This document shows positions 36,551 to 45,603 of a stretch of 64,000 bases of DNA, piece by piece. Source of the DNA: Aureispira sp963837355 (GTDB taxonomy: Bacteria; Bacteroidota; Bacteroidia; Chitinophagales; Saprospiraceae); assembly GCA_963837355.1 (NCBI GenBank), contig CAWIMY010000002.1:682001-746000 (forward strand), given 5' to 3'. Below the pieces are notes generated by a model, which was not told the DNA's origin, ran no database searches, and saw only the letters and a list, made by a program, of their open reading frames with translations. Each line of letters starts with the position of its first letter. Position 1 is the first letter of the stretch. The position numbers and the translations under genes are program-made.

Positions 36551-37728
36551 TTAGTTCCAAGTCCTAGTTCGGATTCGTACTCCTGCATTGGTCCAACCTG
36601 TTGTAATGTGAACGTTGGTTAAAGAACTGGTATTAGGGAGCCCTCCTCCCGCTTGTACCCAGCTTCCATATGGAGAGTTCCTAGATCGATAGAACAAAGG
36701 ATCAGCACCTGAACAAACAGTATAAGAACGTGGTCCATGTACATCCTTCTCATACAGCTCAAAACAAATACGCTCAGAGTCCAAAAGAGGGTCATTAGGC
36801 CATCCAGTAGCAAAAATAGCAACATTATTGTTACGCGGGTTTATACTCTTCCATCGCCCTTCGTCCTTTTTTGCAATCTTTATCATACAGCCCGAGGGCA
36901 AGTTTCTACGATAACCACACCAGGAGTGTAAAACTCCCGCTACCATATGGATTTCTCCTTTCCCTTTTATCCAAGACTCTTTTTTGTCATTGACAAAAAT
37001 CTGGCTTACTTCTGCGCTACGCCCCAACGTCCTAGGGGCACCCCCATTCCTTGTTGGAGGAGTAACGGCCAGCTCGCCGTTCTGCTTCCACTACTTCATT
37101 AATAGAAACAATCCATACCAAATGCTGCTTGGCATAGGCTTCGTCAACCGCTATAACTTGGACTTGATTTTGAGCATTCAATTTAAAACCAATGGTAGAT
37201 TCTACTTCCTGATGACCGAAGCAGATCACAGGTATCTCGGTTAAATCTACGTCCTCCACAAAGGGGATGTAGAGTTGTAAGAAGTAATGTTGGTCTTCCC
37301 ATACAAAACCATCCATAACGTCTACAAGCGTAGGTACTCCTGTGAACGCTTCGTAGTTGTCGTAATCGTGTCCAATGGGAGTAAGCGCATTTTTATGGGA
37401 CACAATGCTGTTGTTCATTGCCGTAGCTAGGTTGATATTGGCACTCGAACAAGCGTCCATCAACCTTTTGAAAAGCACGTTGTCATCCTCGTCAAATTGT
37501 AGGGCTACCTCGCTGGTTTACAATGCCGACAAAATCATTGTCGTGCGATAAGTCTAATAACCCTACCATCAAGGTTTTTATGCGGTTGCCTACATACGCA
37601 TCTCCTAACAGGATTTCTGGTGGGGTGGAAAGGCTGGGCGGCACTACAGGAGTAATAGGCGGTTCGGTCTCCTTCTTGCAAGATAGCACAACGCTAACAA
37701 GAATTAATACGCTGAATAGTGTTCTCAT
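36551..37728 (-). pseudogene. Lipoprotein of unknown function, two frameshifts
   Basis: Three consecutive frames form one protein of about 392 aa. The first begins with a lipoprotein signal (LFSVLILVSVVLSC, Cys 17) and a Pro-rich linker. The second holds EVALQFDEDDNVLFKRLM and a region ending RRAGRYSSNKEWG. The third begins SAEVSQIFVNDKKESWIKGKGEIHMV. Shifts lie near 37510 and 37040 and are each repaired by one base. The last domain (E-x-W-I-K-G-x-G-E-I-x) is reminiscent of DUF3103 proteins, which I cannot confirm. Several Cys in the C-terminal domain suggest disulphides. Precedes the tandem paralogues on the same strand by 80 bp. Confidence 0.65.
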
Positions 37729-38079
37729 AAAATTTTAAGTTGCTTGCCCTGCTTCCTTGTAAGAAAAAAAAGAGCAAAGAGTTAGAAAATAGTATGCTAA
37801 AAGTGAAAAATACTTATTTGCCTTGTAATTTAAAAAATAAGTCTAGTATTCCCGTTGTGTAATAAGTTAATTTTAAGAGAACTAGCTATTTTTTTTCATT
37901 TTTTATAGAGAATGTGGTGACAACCTATACATTTATAGATTGAAAGTAGTTGTCAAATTAATAAACTAGAGAATAAAAATTACAAACGACTAATTGGCCA
38001 AAAGTACTAAAGCACCAACAGAAAAGCCTGAATTTCTATAGTCGGAAATTCAGGCTTCTTTTACAAAGTAGGGGAGGTA
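37729..38079. other. 350-bp AT-rich intergenic region
   Basis: Holds the terminator of the YD-repeat-like cluster (38025-38064); otherwise AT-rich with no supported gene. It must contain the promoter for the minus-strand lipoprotein gene, but no clear match was found. Confidence 0.55.
38025..38064 (-). terminator. Terminator at the end of the YD-repeat-like cluster
   Basis: AGCCTGAATTTC (38025-38036) pairs perfectly with GAAATTCAGGCT (38045-38056). T/A runs flank both sides, so it may work in both directions. It is close in sequence to the terminator at 33969. Confidence 0.8.
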
Positions 38080-39273
38080 CTACTGATAGATATACGTGTA
38101 TCGATCTTCAGTAGTTAAGACACCGCCTACAAAAAAGCGTTTGACAAGAACATCCCCTTGTTCATTGTATTGCTCCTCTGTTCGCCAATGCTTGCCATTG
38201 TCCCGCAGTTCGGTTATAGTGTGTTGTAAAAGCTGTTGTGTGCTGTCTTCGTAGCGCCATTCTTCTGTCAAAAAGGCTTCTCCTTCCTTCGTTTCGGTAC
38301 GTTTGGTGATCAATTCAGGGAATTGCTCGTGGTAAGTAACGATAATGCGATCGGTGTAGCTTTTGTCGGGCGTGACAACCTGTTGGATTTCTGTCGCGCC
38401 ATCGTATTCATAAGTGATGGTCTTTACCTTCTTCTTAAAGTTTTTTTCCGTGAGTTTGTAAGGCCGTCCTTCTTTGTAGAGAAGCAAGGTTTCGTTGTTG
38501 TATTTTACTGTTCCATTGGTGCTGGCATTGCCCACCTTTTTTTCTGTCTTTTTGAGCTGTCCGTTCTTGTCATATTGATTGATGACAGTAGAGTGGTTGT
38601 AATACAATTGATCGTCGGAGCGCAACAATAGCGTGTCGTGGAGGTAACTGGCTTTGAAGGAACGCGCTTGCGTTTTGGTATCGCCATCATCGTCAAAAGA
38701 AACCCACGTCAACATATTACCTGCGGCATTGCGGGTTACTTTTTCGGTGCTGGTACTAGTTGGGGTAGTGCCATAGCGGGTGGTCTCTTTACCAATCAAG
38801 TAGCCATTGTTATCATATTCGTAGCGTACTTGATGAAACAATTGCTGGCTATTAGGCTGCTGCGTTTTGACCCAATAGCGCTTATTAGACCTTCTATCGT
38901 AATTCTTAAAAGTTGTCTTTTTAATGCTATAAGGCTTGTCCTTAATTGCTAGTTGTTCCGTCTGGTAAAAGCCTTGTAGGGTATTGGGGTTGTATTCTAA
39001 TAAATAATGACGGTTGATGGCTTCTCCTGTGTCGACAGAGATATAGTAGTCGCGCTCTTGGCGTACGACAATGCCACTGGTATCGCGCTGCGAAACCTGA
39101 ATATAATTGGTTTTGCGTACTCCTTTCAAGTAGCGATAACTGTAATGGGTACTTTGTTTAATCGTCAACGGCGGGAGAGCCACACTGTCCATGACCGTGC
39201 TGTCCACTTGTGCGAAAGAAGGAAGGGCGATACTGCTTATTACGCAGATTAAAAGGGGCAAAAGGAAGTTCAT
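38080..39273 (-). CDS. Exported YD/RHS-like repeat protein, paralogue 1 of 4
   Basis: 397 aa, signal peptide MNFLLPLLICVISSIALPSFAQ. The body is a chain of short beta hairpins with motifs Y-x-Y-D-x-x-G-x-L (RYEYDNNGYLIGKETTRYG; NQYDKNGQLKKTEKK; EWRYEDSTQQLLQH), as in RHS/YD repeats, but too short to enclose a toxin and without a C-terminal toxin. It ends EDRYTYIYQ, shared in pattern with the neighbours. Probably secreted or outer-surface; function unknown. Confidence 0.75.
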   Translation of the reverse strand: MNFLLPLLICVISSIALPSFAQVDSTVMDSVALPPLTIKQSTHYSYRYLKGVRKTNYIQVSQRDTSGIVVRQERDYYISVDTGEAINRHYLLEYNPNTLQGFYQTEQLAIKDKPYSIKKTTFKNYDRRSNKRYWVKTQQPNSQQLFHQVRYEYDNNGYLIGKETTRYGTTPTSTSTEKVTRNAAGNMLTWVSFDDDGDTKTQARSFKASYLHDTLLLRSDDQLYYNHSTVINQYDKNGQLKKTEKKVGNASTNGTVKYNNETLLLYKEGRPYKLTEKNFKKKVKTITYEYDGATEIQQVVTPDKSYTDRIIVTYHEQFPELITKRTETKEGEAFLTEEWRYEDSTQQLLQHTITELRDNGKHWRTEEQYNEQGDVLVKRFFVGGVLTTEDRYTYIYQ

Positions 39274-39341
39274 ACACGTTCATTTTATCGGTTATTCCGC
39301 CTTAGCGAAAATCATTAGAGTATAGAGAGGAGCTAAAATAA

Positions 39342-39378
39342 AACTATCTGTCCACTAAAAAGCGATGGACAGATAGTT
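39342..39378 (-). terminator. Terminator between paralogues 2 and 1
   Basis: AACTATCTGTCC (39342-39353) and GGACAGATAGTT (39367-39378) pair perfectly. On the minus strand a T-rich stretch follows. It lies 35 bp past the stop at 39413. Confidence 0.8.
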
Positions 39379-39412
39379 CAAATAAGGGGTAGGGGATTAG
39401 TAGACGACTATT

Positions 39413-40564
39413 TTATTCTTGAAAGTAGACATAGGTATACCGATCTTCGGAAACCACTTTATCGTTCTTCTTGATTACCTTTTTAGAAATGTTTCCCCAC
39501 TCATCGTATTCCAAGAGCTCCTCCTCTTTGGTATCGTTCTCTTTATCCACTTTGAGTACTTTTGTTTGGTTGCCATAATCATCATACGTATACTGCGTGA
39601 CGGTCATTACCTTATCGTTAATACTTTGTGTTGTGACCAAGATATTGCCATAGGCATCGTATTCTGTATTGGTAACAAAAATGTCTTCGTCGGTATTTTT
39701 TTTACTGCGCGCACTGCGGTTGTTGCGGCGACGCTCTAACCGTTCTTCTTCTTTGGCTGCTTCCTCTAGGGTCAAGACTTCCCGCTTGTTGCGGCGGGTC
39801 GTTCGAATGATTACACTATCACGGTATTCATTAAAGAAGTGGCTCTCTAATTTGCCATCAATATAAGTCAGCCATTCAGTCACGTAATTGTTACTAAAAT
39901 AACGGACATCTTTTCTAAATTCTTTTCCGTTGATTTTTTCTGTAGAGATGGATTGGGTCAAGTCGCCTTCTTTATTGCGCTTGTAGGTGGTATACGTCTC
40001 TTTGCGAGGGGCTTTGTAAGGCTCTTCCCACACGTAGGTTTTCTCTACTTCTTTTTGCTTGTTGTAGAACCAAGTGCGGCCTTTGACCTGCTTGCTGTTG
40101 TCATCAAAATACTTCTCTTCTTCTTTCTCTCCGTCTTCATTGTATTCTAATAAATAAGTAACCGCGACCGATTTTTGTTGACCATCATCGTAATTGATGC
40201 GCTCTACTTTGCTCTTGTTATTGTAAGCATCCCAATAGAGTTTCATCTCCGATAACAAAATGCCGTCTTGATTGTACTCCAATGTATTTTGGTGCCGTCC
40301 TTTGGGATCGTAGTTCAAGCGAATTTGCTTGCTCAACTCTAAGCCATTGCTTTTAGTGGCGGTATATTCTTCTTGTAGCGACAACTTATTGAATAGGTTG
40401 TATTCTTTTTTGGTTTTCGCTGCTAAGGTCAACTTCCCATTTACAGGAAGGTGGCGCTCGTGTTCAATAGATTTTATTTGAAGCTTTTGAGCGTCTGCTA
40501 CTCCTCCTATCAAGAGAAAGGAGAGCAAGAGCCAACCCGAAAGCTTGGTAAACGATGCGTACAT
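39413..40564 (-). CDS. Exported YD/RHS-like repeat protein, paralogue 2 of 4
   Basis: 383 aa, signal peptide LSGWLLLSFLLIGGVADAQ. Repeated LEYNQDGILLSEMKLYWD, TEYDAYGNILVTTQ, YTYDDYGNQTKV and LEYDEWGNISKKVIKK are YD-type units. Ends VSEDRYTYVYFQE, nearly the same as paralogue 1. A highly charged segment (EEAAKEEERLERRRNNRSARSK) interrupts the repeats. Confidence 0.75.
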   Translation of the reverse strand: MYASFTKLSGWLLLSFLLIGGVADAQKLQIKSIEHERHLPVNGKLTLAAKTKKEYNLFNKLSLQEEYTATKSNGLELSKQIRLNYDPKGRHQNTLEYNQDGILLSEMKLYWDAYNNKSKVERINYDDGQQKSVAVTYLLEYNEDGEKEEEKYFDDNSKQVKGRTWFYNKQKEVEKTYVWEEPYKAPRKETYTTYKRNKEGDLTQSISTEKINGKEFRKDVRYFSNNYVTEWLTYIDGKLESHFFNEYRDSVIIRTTRRNKREVLTLEEAAKEEERLERRRNNRSARSKKNTDEDIFVTNTEYDAYGNILVTTQSINDKVMTVTQYTYDDYGNQTKVLKVDKENDTKEEELLEYDEWGNISKKVIKKNDKVVSEDRYTYVYFQE

Positions 40565-40577
40565 AGTTACTTTTTAA

Positions 40578-40599
40578 TGAAGTCGTTGCAACGACTTCA
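40578..40599. repeat. 22-bp perfect palindrome between paralogues 3 and 2
   Basis: The site is its own reverse complement, with the two halves TGAAGTCGTTG and CAACGACTTCA meeting at the centre and no loop. It lies 14 bp upstream of the paralogue 2 start (minus strand) and 48 bp past the paralogue 3 stop. No T run follows on the minus strand, so an operator is as likely as a terminator. Confidence 0.6.
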
Positions 40600-40646
40600 A
40601 TGTTTAAATGAAATAGCGGATCGTTTTATCCAAAAGGACAAGACGG

Positions 40647-41993
40647 CTATTTTTTATCTACAATTTTTATCTGAGACTTGTCAGTTGCTGGTGTTTTGTC
40701 TTTCGCTTCTGAGCTGTCTCCTGCTTTTGTTTTGTCCACAGGGGCTACTTTTTCTACTTCTTTGTCGGAAGTTTTAGTAGCAGCTTTTGCCCCTTCTTTG
40801 CTCGGTGTTTTGTCTTCGGCTTTTACAGTGTCTTTTTTCTTATCCTCGCTAGGTGCGTCTTCTGTTTTTTTGCCATAGTACAAATAACGAAACAGTTCTT
40901 CTTTGATCTTATCGCCGTCTTTAAATACTGCTTTCTTGGTCATATTGGCCTCGTCATCGTACGCGTAGGCTTCTTTTTTAATACTGCCTTCTTCCCCGTC
41001 TTCGTATTTTATTTCGTTCATTTCCAACAGCTTAGAATTGTCGTCGTACTTATAAGTAATCATCTTTACCAGCTCAATTCCTTCCGTTTCGGTAGTTTTG
41101 ATTTTATTGCCTTTGTCGTCAAATTCGTCTTCTACTTCGGGCAACATTCCTCCAAAACCGCCGCCAAAACTGCCAAACCCCCCCTCATCGTCGCCATTGC
41201 CAAATTCCATCATGACACGGGGTTGCCCAGTACCACCTCCAGCAGCAGAAGCACCGCCAAAGTTGCTGATCTCCTCTCCATTCTTAAACTTGGTCTGTTC
41301 CTTAATTTTAGTCCCTTCAAATATGATGAGATCGCGGTAGGTATCTTGACCATCTTTAACGATTTTCTCTGAGGATTCTAAATAACCATCCTTGGTATAG
41401 ACCGTCTTTTTGCTCTCCGTCGCTTTGTTACCATCAGGCAGGGCTTCCCACTTTTTGTACAAAATTTCCTCGTCGTCGCTATTGTATTTGTAGGTTTCTT
41501 CGCCAACGATTTCTCCTTCTTTGTTGGTAAAGGTCACTTTGAGCGGCTTACCAATCTCATTATATTCAAACTCCTTGATAAGCATCTTTTGTGGCGAGTT
41601 TAGATGATCCACAATTTCTTCTTTAATTTTGAGTTTGCCTTCTTTGTCAATGTAAGACTTCACCGCTGTCAAGGAATCACCCATTTCATCAAACTTGATG
41701 ATCTTTTCTGTCCGTTGGTCTTCTAGCCACTCCCGAATAGTAATAGTGTTGCGAACTAGCTTGCCGATGGGGTTGGTCAAGTGAATTTCATCCCTCGTAA
41801 TGCGGCCTTGTTGATCGTATTGCTTGAGTTCCTTTTTTGTCAATTCTAAATCCATGCCTTCTTCGGATTCAGGCAAGCGTTCAAAAATTTTGTATTCAAG
41901 GGATTTGACCTTGATTTCTTGTGCCAATAATAGTCCAGAGGAAGTCAATGCAAAAAATAGCAGACTGCACTTCACTAGGGTATGTTTCTTCAT
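40647..41993 (-). CDS. Exported YD/RHS-like repeat protein with Lys/Asp-rich tail, paralogue 3 of 4
   Basis: About 448 aa from ATG 41993 (MKKHTLVKCSLLFFALTSS, ending LLAQ); the upstream in-frame start at 42014 would precede the signal peptide. Repeat units: KEFEYNEIGKPLKVTFTNKEG, YKYNSDDEEILYKKW, ITYKYDDNSKLLEMNEIKYED, and RYLYYG at the end of the repeats. A Gly-rich loop (GGFGSFGGGFGG) lies in the middle. The last 75 residues are a disordered Lys/Asp/Ala tail (KTSDKEVEKVAPVDKTKAGD), absent from the other paralogues. Followed within 45 bp upstream by paralogue 4, so co-transcribed. Confidence 0.72.
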   Translation of the reverse strand: MKKHTLVKCSLLFFALTSSGLLLAQEIKVKSLEYKIFERLPESEEGMDLELTKKELKQYDQQGRITRDEIHLTNPIGKLVRNTITIREWLEDQRTEKIIKFDEMGDSLTAVKSYIDKEGKLKIKEEIVDHLNSPQKMLIKEFEYNEIGKPLKVTFTNKEGEIVGEETYKYNSDDEEILYKKWEALPDGNKATESKKTVYTKDGYLESSEKIVKDGQDTYRDLIIFEGTKIKEQTKFKNGEEISNFGGASAAGGGTGQPRVMMEFGNGDDEGGFGSFGGGFGGMLPEVEDEFDDKGNKIKTTETEGIELVKMITYKYDDNSKLLEMNEIKYEDGEEGSIKKEAYAYDDEANMTKKAVFKDGDKIKEELFRYLYYGKKTEDAPSEDKKKDTVKAEDKTPSKEGAKAATKTSDKEVEKVAPVDKTKAGDSSEAKDKTPATDKSQIKIVDKK

Positions 41994-42037
41994 ATTCCTT
42001 GAATTTATAATCATTGACTACAGAAGCCATTTTGGTT

Positions 42038-43285
42038 TTAGTGATAAGTATAAATATACACAATTTTTTCTTTAGGGCGGTTAATTGGGTTCATGACCTT
42101 CTTAGACTTGGTTGGTGTAGGATGGTAAGCGGTCTGGCTCAAAACATCACCCTGCTCGTTGTATGTCCAATCGGTGATGGACAAAATACTATTGCGGGCA
42201 ATTTGTTCGCGGCGCTCCGCTTGTCCCAACTCATTGTAAGTAGTTTGAGTAGTATAACGCAAATTTCCTTTGGGGTCGTACTTTAGAATAGCTTTTTTTG
42301 CCAGCACCGTATCGTTGTAGGTGTAGAGCACTTCCTCGGTCAAAACCTCCGCGATGAAGGTTTTTTCTACTTGCAAGCGCCCTTTTTCGTATACAAACGT
42401 TTCCTTTTGGGTTTCTTTATCATCAATTACCTGCCGTTCCTCTACTAGCACTCCTTCTTCATACTGTAGAATATTTTCCGTTTTGCGAACATACGTTTTT
42501 TTCTTCTTGGTTTTGTTGCCTTCTTCGTCGCGGATCGTTTTGGTGATTTTTCGGCGAACTACCAAGTGGTCTTCTTCCAGCTGCCCTTGTTTGTCGTAGC
42601 AAAGTGTTCGACGAATTTTACTACTGTAATCCTTGGCGCGTAAGCGTTTGAGATTTCCTTGTTTATTGTAGCAATAGCGGTAATCGCGGCGCTTAGTTTG
42701 CTTCTCTACCACATCGCTTTTGCCGTTGATGGTATTCCATTTAGAATAAGTAACCCAGCGTTTCCGCAAGGTATCTTTATAAGAATACTCGTCGCATAAC
42801 AAAGAGGTCGAACCCATGTAGTTGTACTGACAACTGTTGAGCAGCAAACCCGCTGGATTGTACGTCAACGTATCTTCTTTTGTCAATTCGCCAAACTGGT
42901 CGTAGTGGCGGCGCCAAATGCGTTTGCTGTCTTCCTCTCGCGGTTGGTAATCGAGGTATTTTGTTTCTAACCGTTCCGTTTGAGGTTCCATTCCTGTGGG
43001 ATAACGGGTAATAGTTTCGGTCAAAATTTGATTATTAGAATTAAAATTAGTGGTCTCTTCCTTGGTCAATATACCAGGAGAGGAGAGGTTATAATAATAA
43101 TTCTTGGTGGTCAACAACCGCCCCTGCGCATCAAACGTACTGTTTTTTTGAGCGCGAACAAGACTGTCTACCCCCGTAACCGTATAAATTAGGCTGCTCT
43201 TTTCTTTTACAACGGCTTGCGCGAATAGAGCGGGCGACCCCAAAACAAACAGCAGCAACCCCCCGTAATGCCAAGTACTAGTCAT
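42038..43285 (-). CDS. Exported YD/RHS-like repeat protein, paralogue 4 of 4 (first in cluster)
   Basis: About 415 aa from ATG 43285 (MTSTWHYGGLLLFVLGSPALFAQ signal peptide); the upstream TTG at 43312 is not preferred. Units such as RYCYNKQGNLKRLRAKDYSS, TLCYDKQGQLEEDHLV, LKYDPKGNLRYTTQTTYNELG and WTYNEQGDVLSQTAYHP are clear YD-type repeats. Ends KIVYIYTYH. A CAAAAGTA on the plus strand at 43449-43456 (TACTTTTG on minus) may be its -7 box. Confidence 0.75.
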   Translation of the reverse strand: MTSTWHYGGLLLFVLGSPALFAQAVVKEKSSLIYTVTGVDSLVRAQKNSTFDAQGRLLTTKNYYYNLSSPGILTKEETTNFNSNNQILTETITRYPTGMEPQTERLETKYLDYQPREEDSKRIWRRHYDQFGELTKEDTLTYNPAGLLLNSCQYNYMGSTSLLCDEYSYKDTLRKRWVTYSKWNTINGKSDVVEKQTKRRDYRYCYNKQGNLKRLRAKDYSSKIRRTLCYDKQGQLEEDHLVVRRKITKTIRDEEGNKTKKKKTYVRKTENILQYEEGVLVEERQVIDDKETQKETFVYEKGRLQVEKTFIAEVLTEEVLYTYNDTVLAKKAILKYDPKGNLRYTTQTTYNELGQAERREQIARNSILSITDWTYNEQGDVLSQTAYHPTPTKSKKVMNPINRPKEKIVYIYTYH

Positions 43286-43511
43286 ATTATTATGCTTACT
43301 AAAAGCCGCCAAACGGCTCTTATTGGATGATAGTTATAAAAAAGAGAGACACGATACCGCCTTACAAAGTTCATCCGTACAGCCAGTAATCGCTTGCAGC
43401 AGCGTTTGGAGGGCTTCCTCCGTTCCTGCTCCACCTTCTCAAGTAGGCCAAAAGTAAGCCAATTCAAGCTAAAAGCGGCTGTTCCCTCGCAAAGTTGTTG
43501 GTAGGCACCAC

Positions 43512-43557
43512 AAAAAAGGCATTCCGCCTCCGAAATTAATTCGGAATGGAATGCCTT
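43512..43557 (-). terminator. Orphan minus-strand terminator
   Basis: AAGGCATTCC (43516-43525) and GGAATGCCTT (43548-43557) pair, with an inner TCCGAA/TTCGGA helix. On the minus strand a run of T follows (43512-43517). Confidence 0.65.
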
Positions 43558-43878
43558 GGGACAAGAGTAAAACTCCTGCCAGTGCCTTTTACTAAAATAC
43601 TCCGAGCAATGCCTTCAAACACAGAAAACAAGCTCTAAAACGATTGGGTACGTAATGAAAAATTGCCTTTTATTACTACTAAGACGCAGCAAACCACCAA
43701 AACGCTGCTTCCGAAACCTTAAAATTTACTTAAAAAAATTAATTATCTTCAAAAAAGGTCTTTTTTCGGGCTTTTCGCCTGAATTGAACTAAAAAAAAAT
43801 CTCCAACGTTTGGCAAAAAAGAACAAAACTAGGCTACCTTTTGCAAAGGTCTACCGCCTGTATAGTTTTTTATGTTCT

Positions 43879-43900
43879 AAAAAAAGGCTAACTTTTAGCC
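43879..43900 (-). terminator. Second orphan minus-strand terminator-like hairpin
   Basis: GGCTAA-3 nt-TTAGCC (43886-43900), followed on the minus strand by seven T. Confidence 0.5.
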
Positions 43901-43918
43901 GACTAAGAAATAAGCCGC

Positions 43919-43944
43919 GTAGAACTTGTGACCACAAGTTCTAC
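43919..43944. promoter_or_regulatory. 26-bp palindrome before DUF58
   Basis: Arms GTAGAACTTGTG and CACAAGTTCTAC are perfect reverse complements around AC. No T run follows on the plus strand. Its place just before the start suggests an operator or a translation-controlling hairpin. Confidence 0.5.
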
Positions 43945-43980
43945 CAGACCCATTACAAACCTTGATCGACGTTGTCTACT

Positions 43981-45331
43981 ATGCTAAAAAAAATCTTGCA
44001 CATTCTTACCCTACGCGCGGTGTTTTTGCGCCCTCGTTTCTTTGCGCTCTTTGCAGGCATTACCGTGCTGTTCATTCTGAGTTTCAATTTCTCCTTTCTA
44101 TTTCCTGTTGCCAAAGCGGTATTGGTCGCGGCAGCAGCGTTGGTCGTGGTTGATTTAATTTTGCTGTTCAATAAAGGACTACAGATCGAAGCCCAACGCG
44201 AGTTGCCTCGACAGTTGTCCTTGGGCGACGATAATGAAGTGCGGCTAAAAATTCACAACGACTACGGCCTCAAATTGGGCATTACCATTGTAGACGAAGT
44301 GCCCGTAGAATTTCAGCGCCGCGATTTTGGAATTGTAGACACCTTGCCCCCCAATGTAGAAAAAGCTTACCAATACAACCTTCGCCCCACCTTACGCGGC
44401 GAATATACCTTTAACGACATCAATGTGTTTGTCCATAGCCCACTCGGGTTGGTCGAGCGCCGCATTCAGAAAAAAGCCGAGCAAAAAATCTTGGTCTACC
44501 CTTCCATTCAGCAAATGAACCGTTTTTCGTTAATGGCCATTGCTAGAATATCTACTATGCGTGGGGTAAAAAAAGTACGCCGCTTGGGCGCAAGTTATGA
44601 GTTTGCTCAAATTCGTAATTACGTCAAGGGCGACGATTATCGCAGCATCAACTGGAAAGCGACGAGCCGCCGCAACGAGCTGATGATTAATCAATTTGAA
44701 GACGAGCGTTCGCAACAAATTTTCTCGGTCATCGACAAAGGCCGCTCCATGCAAATGCCTTTTCACGGCATGAGCTTGTTGGATTACGCCGTCAATACCG
44801 CCTTGGTTATTTCCAGCATCTCACTCCAAAAGCACGATCGCGCAGGCCTTGACCTTCTCGGACAAGATCGGCGCTACCGTAAAGGCCGACGACGGCCCCA
44901 AACAGCTCAACCTCATCATCGAGACGCTGTACAAAGAACAACCGCGCAACTTCGAGGCCAACTACGAGCTGCTCTACACGGCCACCAAGCAGTTTATCAA
45001 GCGCCGCAGCCTGCTGTTTCTCTACACCAATTTCGAGAGTTACTCCGCGATGGTACGGGTGCTGCCGCTCTTGCGCCGCATCAACCGCATGCACTTATTG
45101 GTCGTCGTTTTCTTTGAAAATACCGAAATTGGCGACTACGCCCAGCAAGAAGCCCACACCACCGAAGAAATTTATTATAAAACAATCGCGTCTAAATTCG
45201 TCGAAGAAAAATTCCGCATCGTCCAAAAACTCCGCCAGTACGGCATCCAAGTCATTCTGACTCGGCCAGAGGAGTTGTCGGTGGATAGTGTGAATAAGTA
45301 TTTGGAGTTGAAGGCTCGGGGGATGATTTAG
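43981..45331 (+). pseudogene. DUF58-domain protein (MoxR partner), one-base frameshift
   Basis: Two frames join to about 449 aa. Two N-terminal helices (ALFAGITVLFILSFNFSFLF; KAVLVAAAALVVVDLILLF) are followed by an extended beta region and the DUF58 signature RRLGASYEFAQIRNYVKGDDYRSINWKATSRRNELM, then a vWA-like fold (FSVIDKGRSMQMPF). After the shift: TFSDKIGATVKA to LELKARGMI. One missing base near 44846 would restore KHDRAGL-LTFSDKI. DUF58 proteins work with MoxR AAA+ ATPases in stress resistance and protein maturation. Here the gene stands about 8.6 kb from its partners. ATG 43981 is chosen over TTG 43972. Confidence 0.82.
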
Positions 45332-45387
45332 ACCGCGTACGGAGAGTCAAACTACTGTTTTCTACAAATAAGTATTAAGTATAGTGC

Positions 45388-45432
45388 AAAAGCCTTCTTG
45401 TTCCCTCTTATGGGAATGGGAAGGCTTTTTCT
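45388..45432 (+). terminator. Terminator after DUF58
   Basis: AAAAGCCTTC with TTCCC pairs with GGGAA and GGAAGGCTTTTT; it ends in a T run 60 bp past the stop. Confidence 0.75.
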
Positions 45433-45603
45433 GTAATAAAAGGCTAAGGTAGATAACCTTCGTTTACCCATAGTCGTTGTTCATCGGTTCAGCTGCACTG
45501 CTCATAGTTTTTGGCTTACTTTCTCCTATTTGCTGTGGTATCTTTGACCTATTAGTTAATTCCCAGATGCCCTAATTTATGGAAAATAACCATTGGTACT
45601 TAA

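Larger units (their letters stand above)
43286..43980. other. Divergent intergenic region with two minus-strand terminators and a 26-bp palindrome
   Basis: About 695 bp between the YD-repeat cluster (-) and DUF58 (+), with no supported coding gene. It contains hairpins followed by T runs on the minus strand (43512-43557; 43879-43900), although no minus-strand gene lies upstream of them. It also contains GTAGAACTTGTG-ac-CACAAGTTCTAC (43919-43944), 37 bp before the DUF58 start. A small minus-strand RNA, or insulation against antisense transcription, are possible readings. Confidence 0.5.

Noticed and set aside
38080..43285. RHS/polymorphic toxin
   Set aside because: Proteins are too short for an RHS cage and have no variable C-terminal toxin or following immunity gene.
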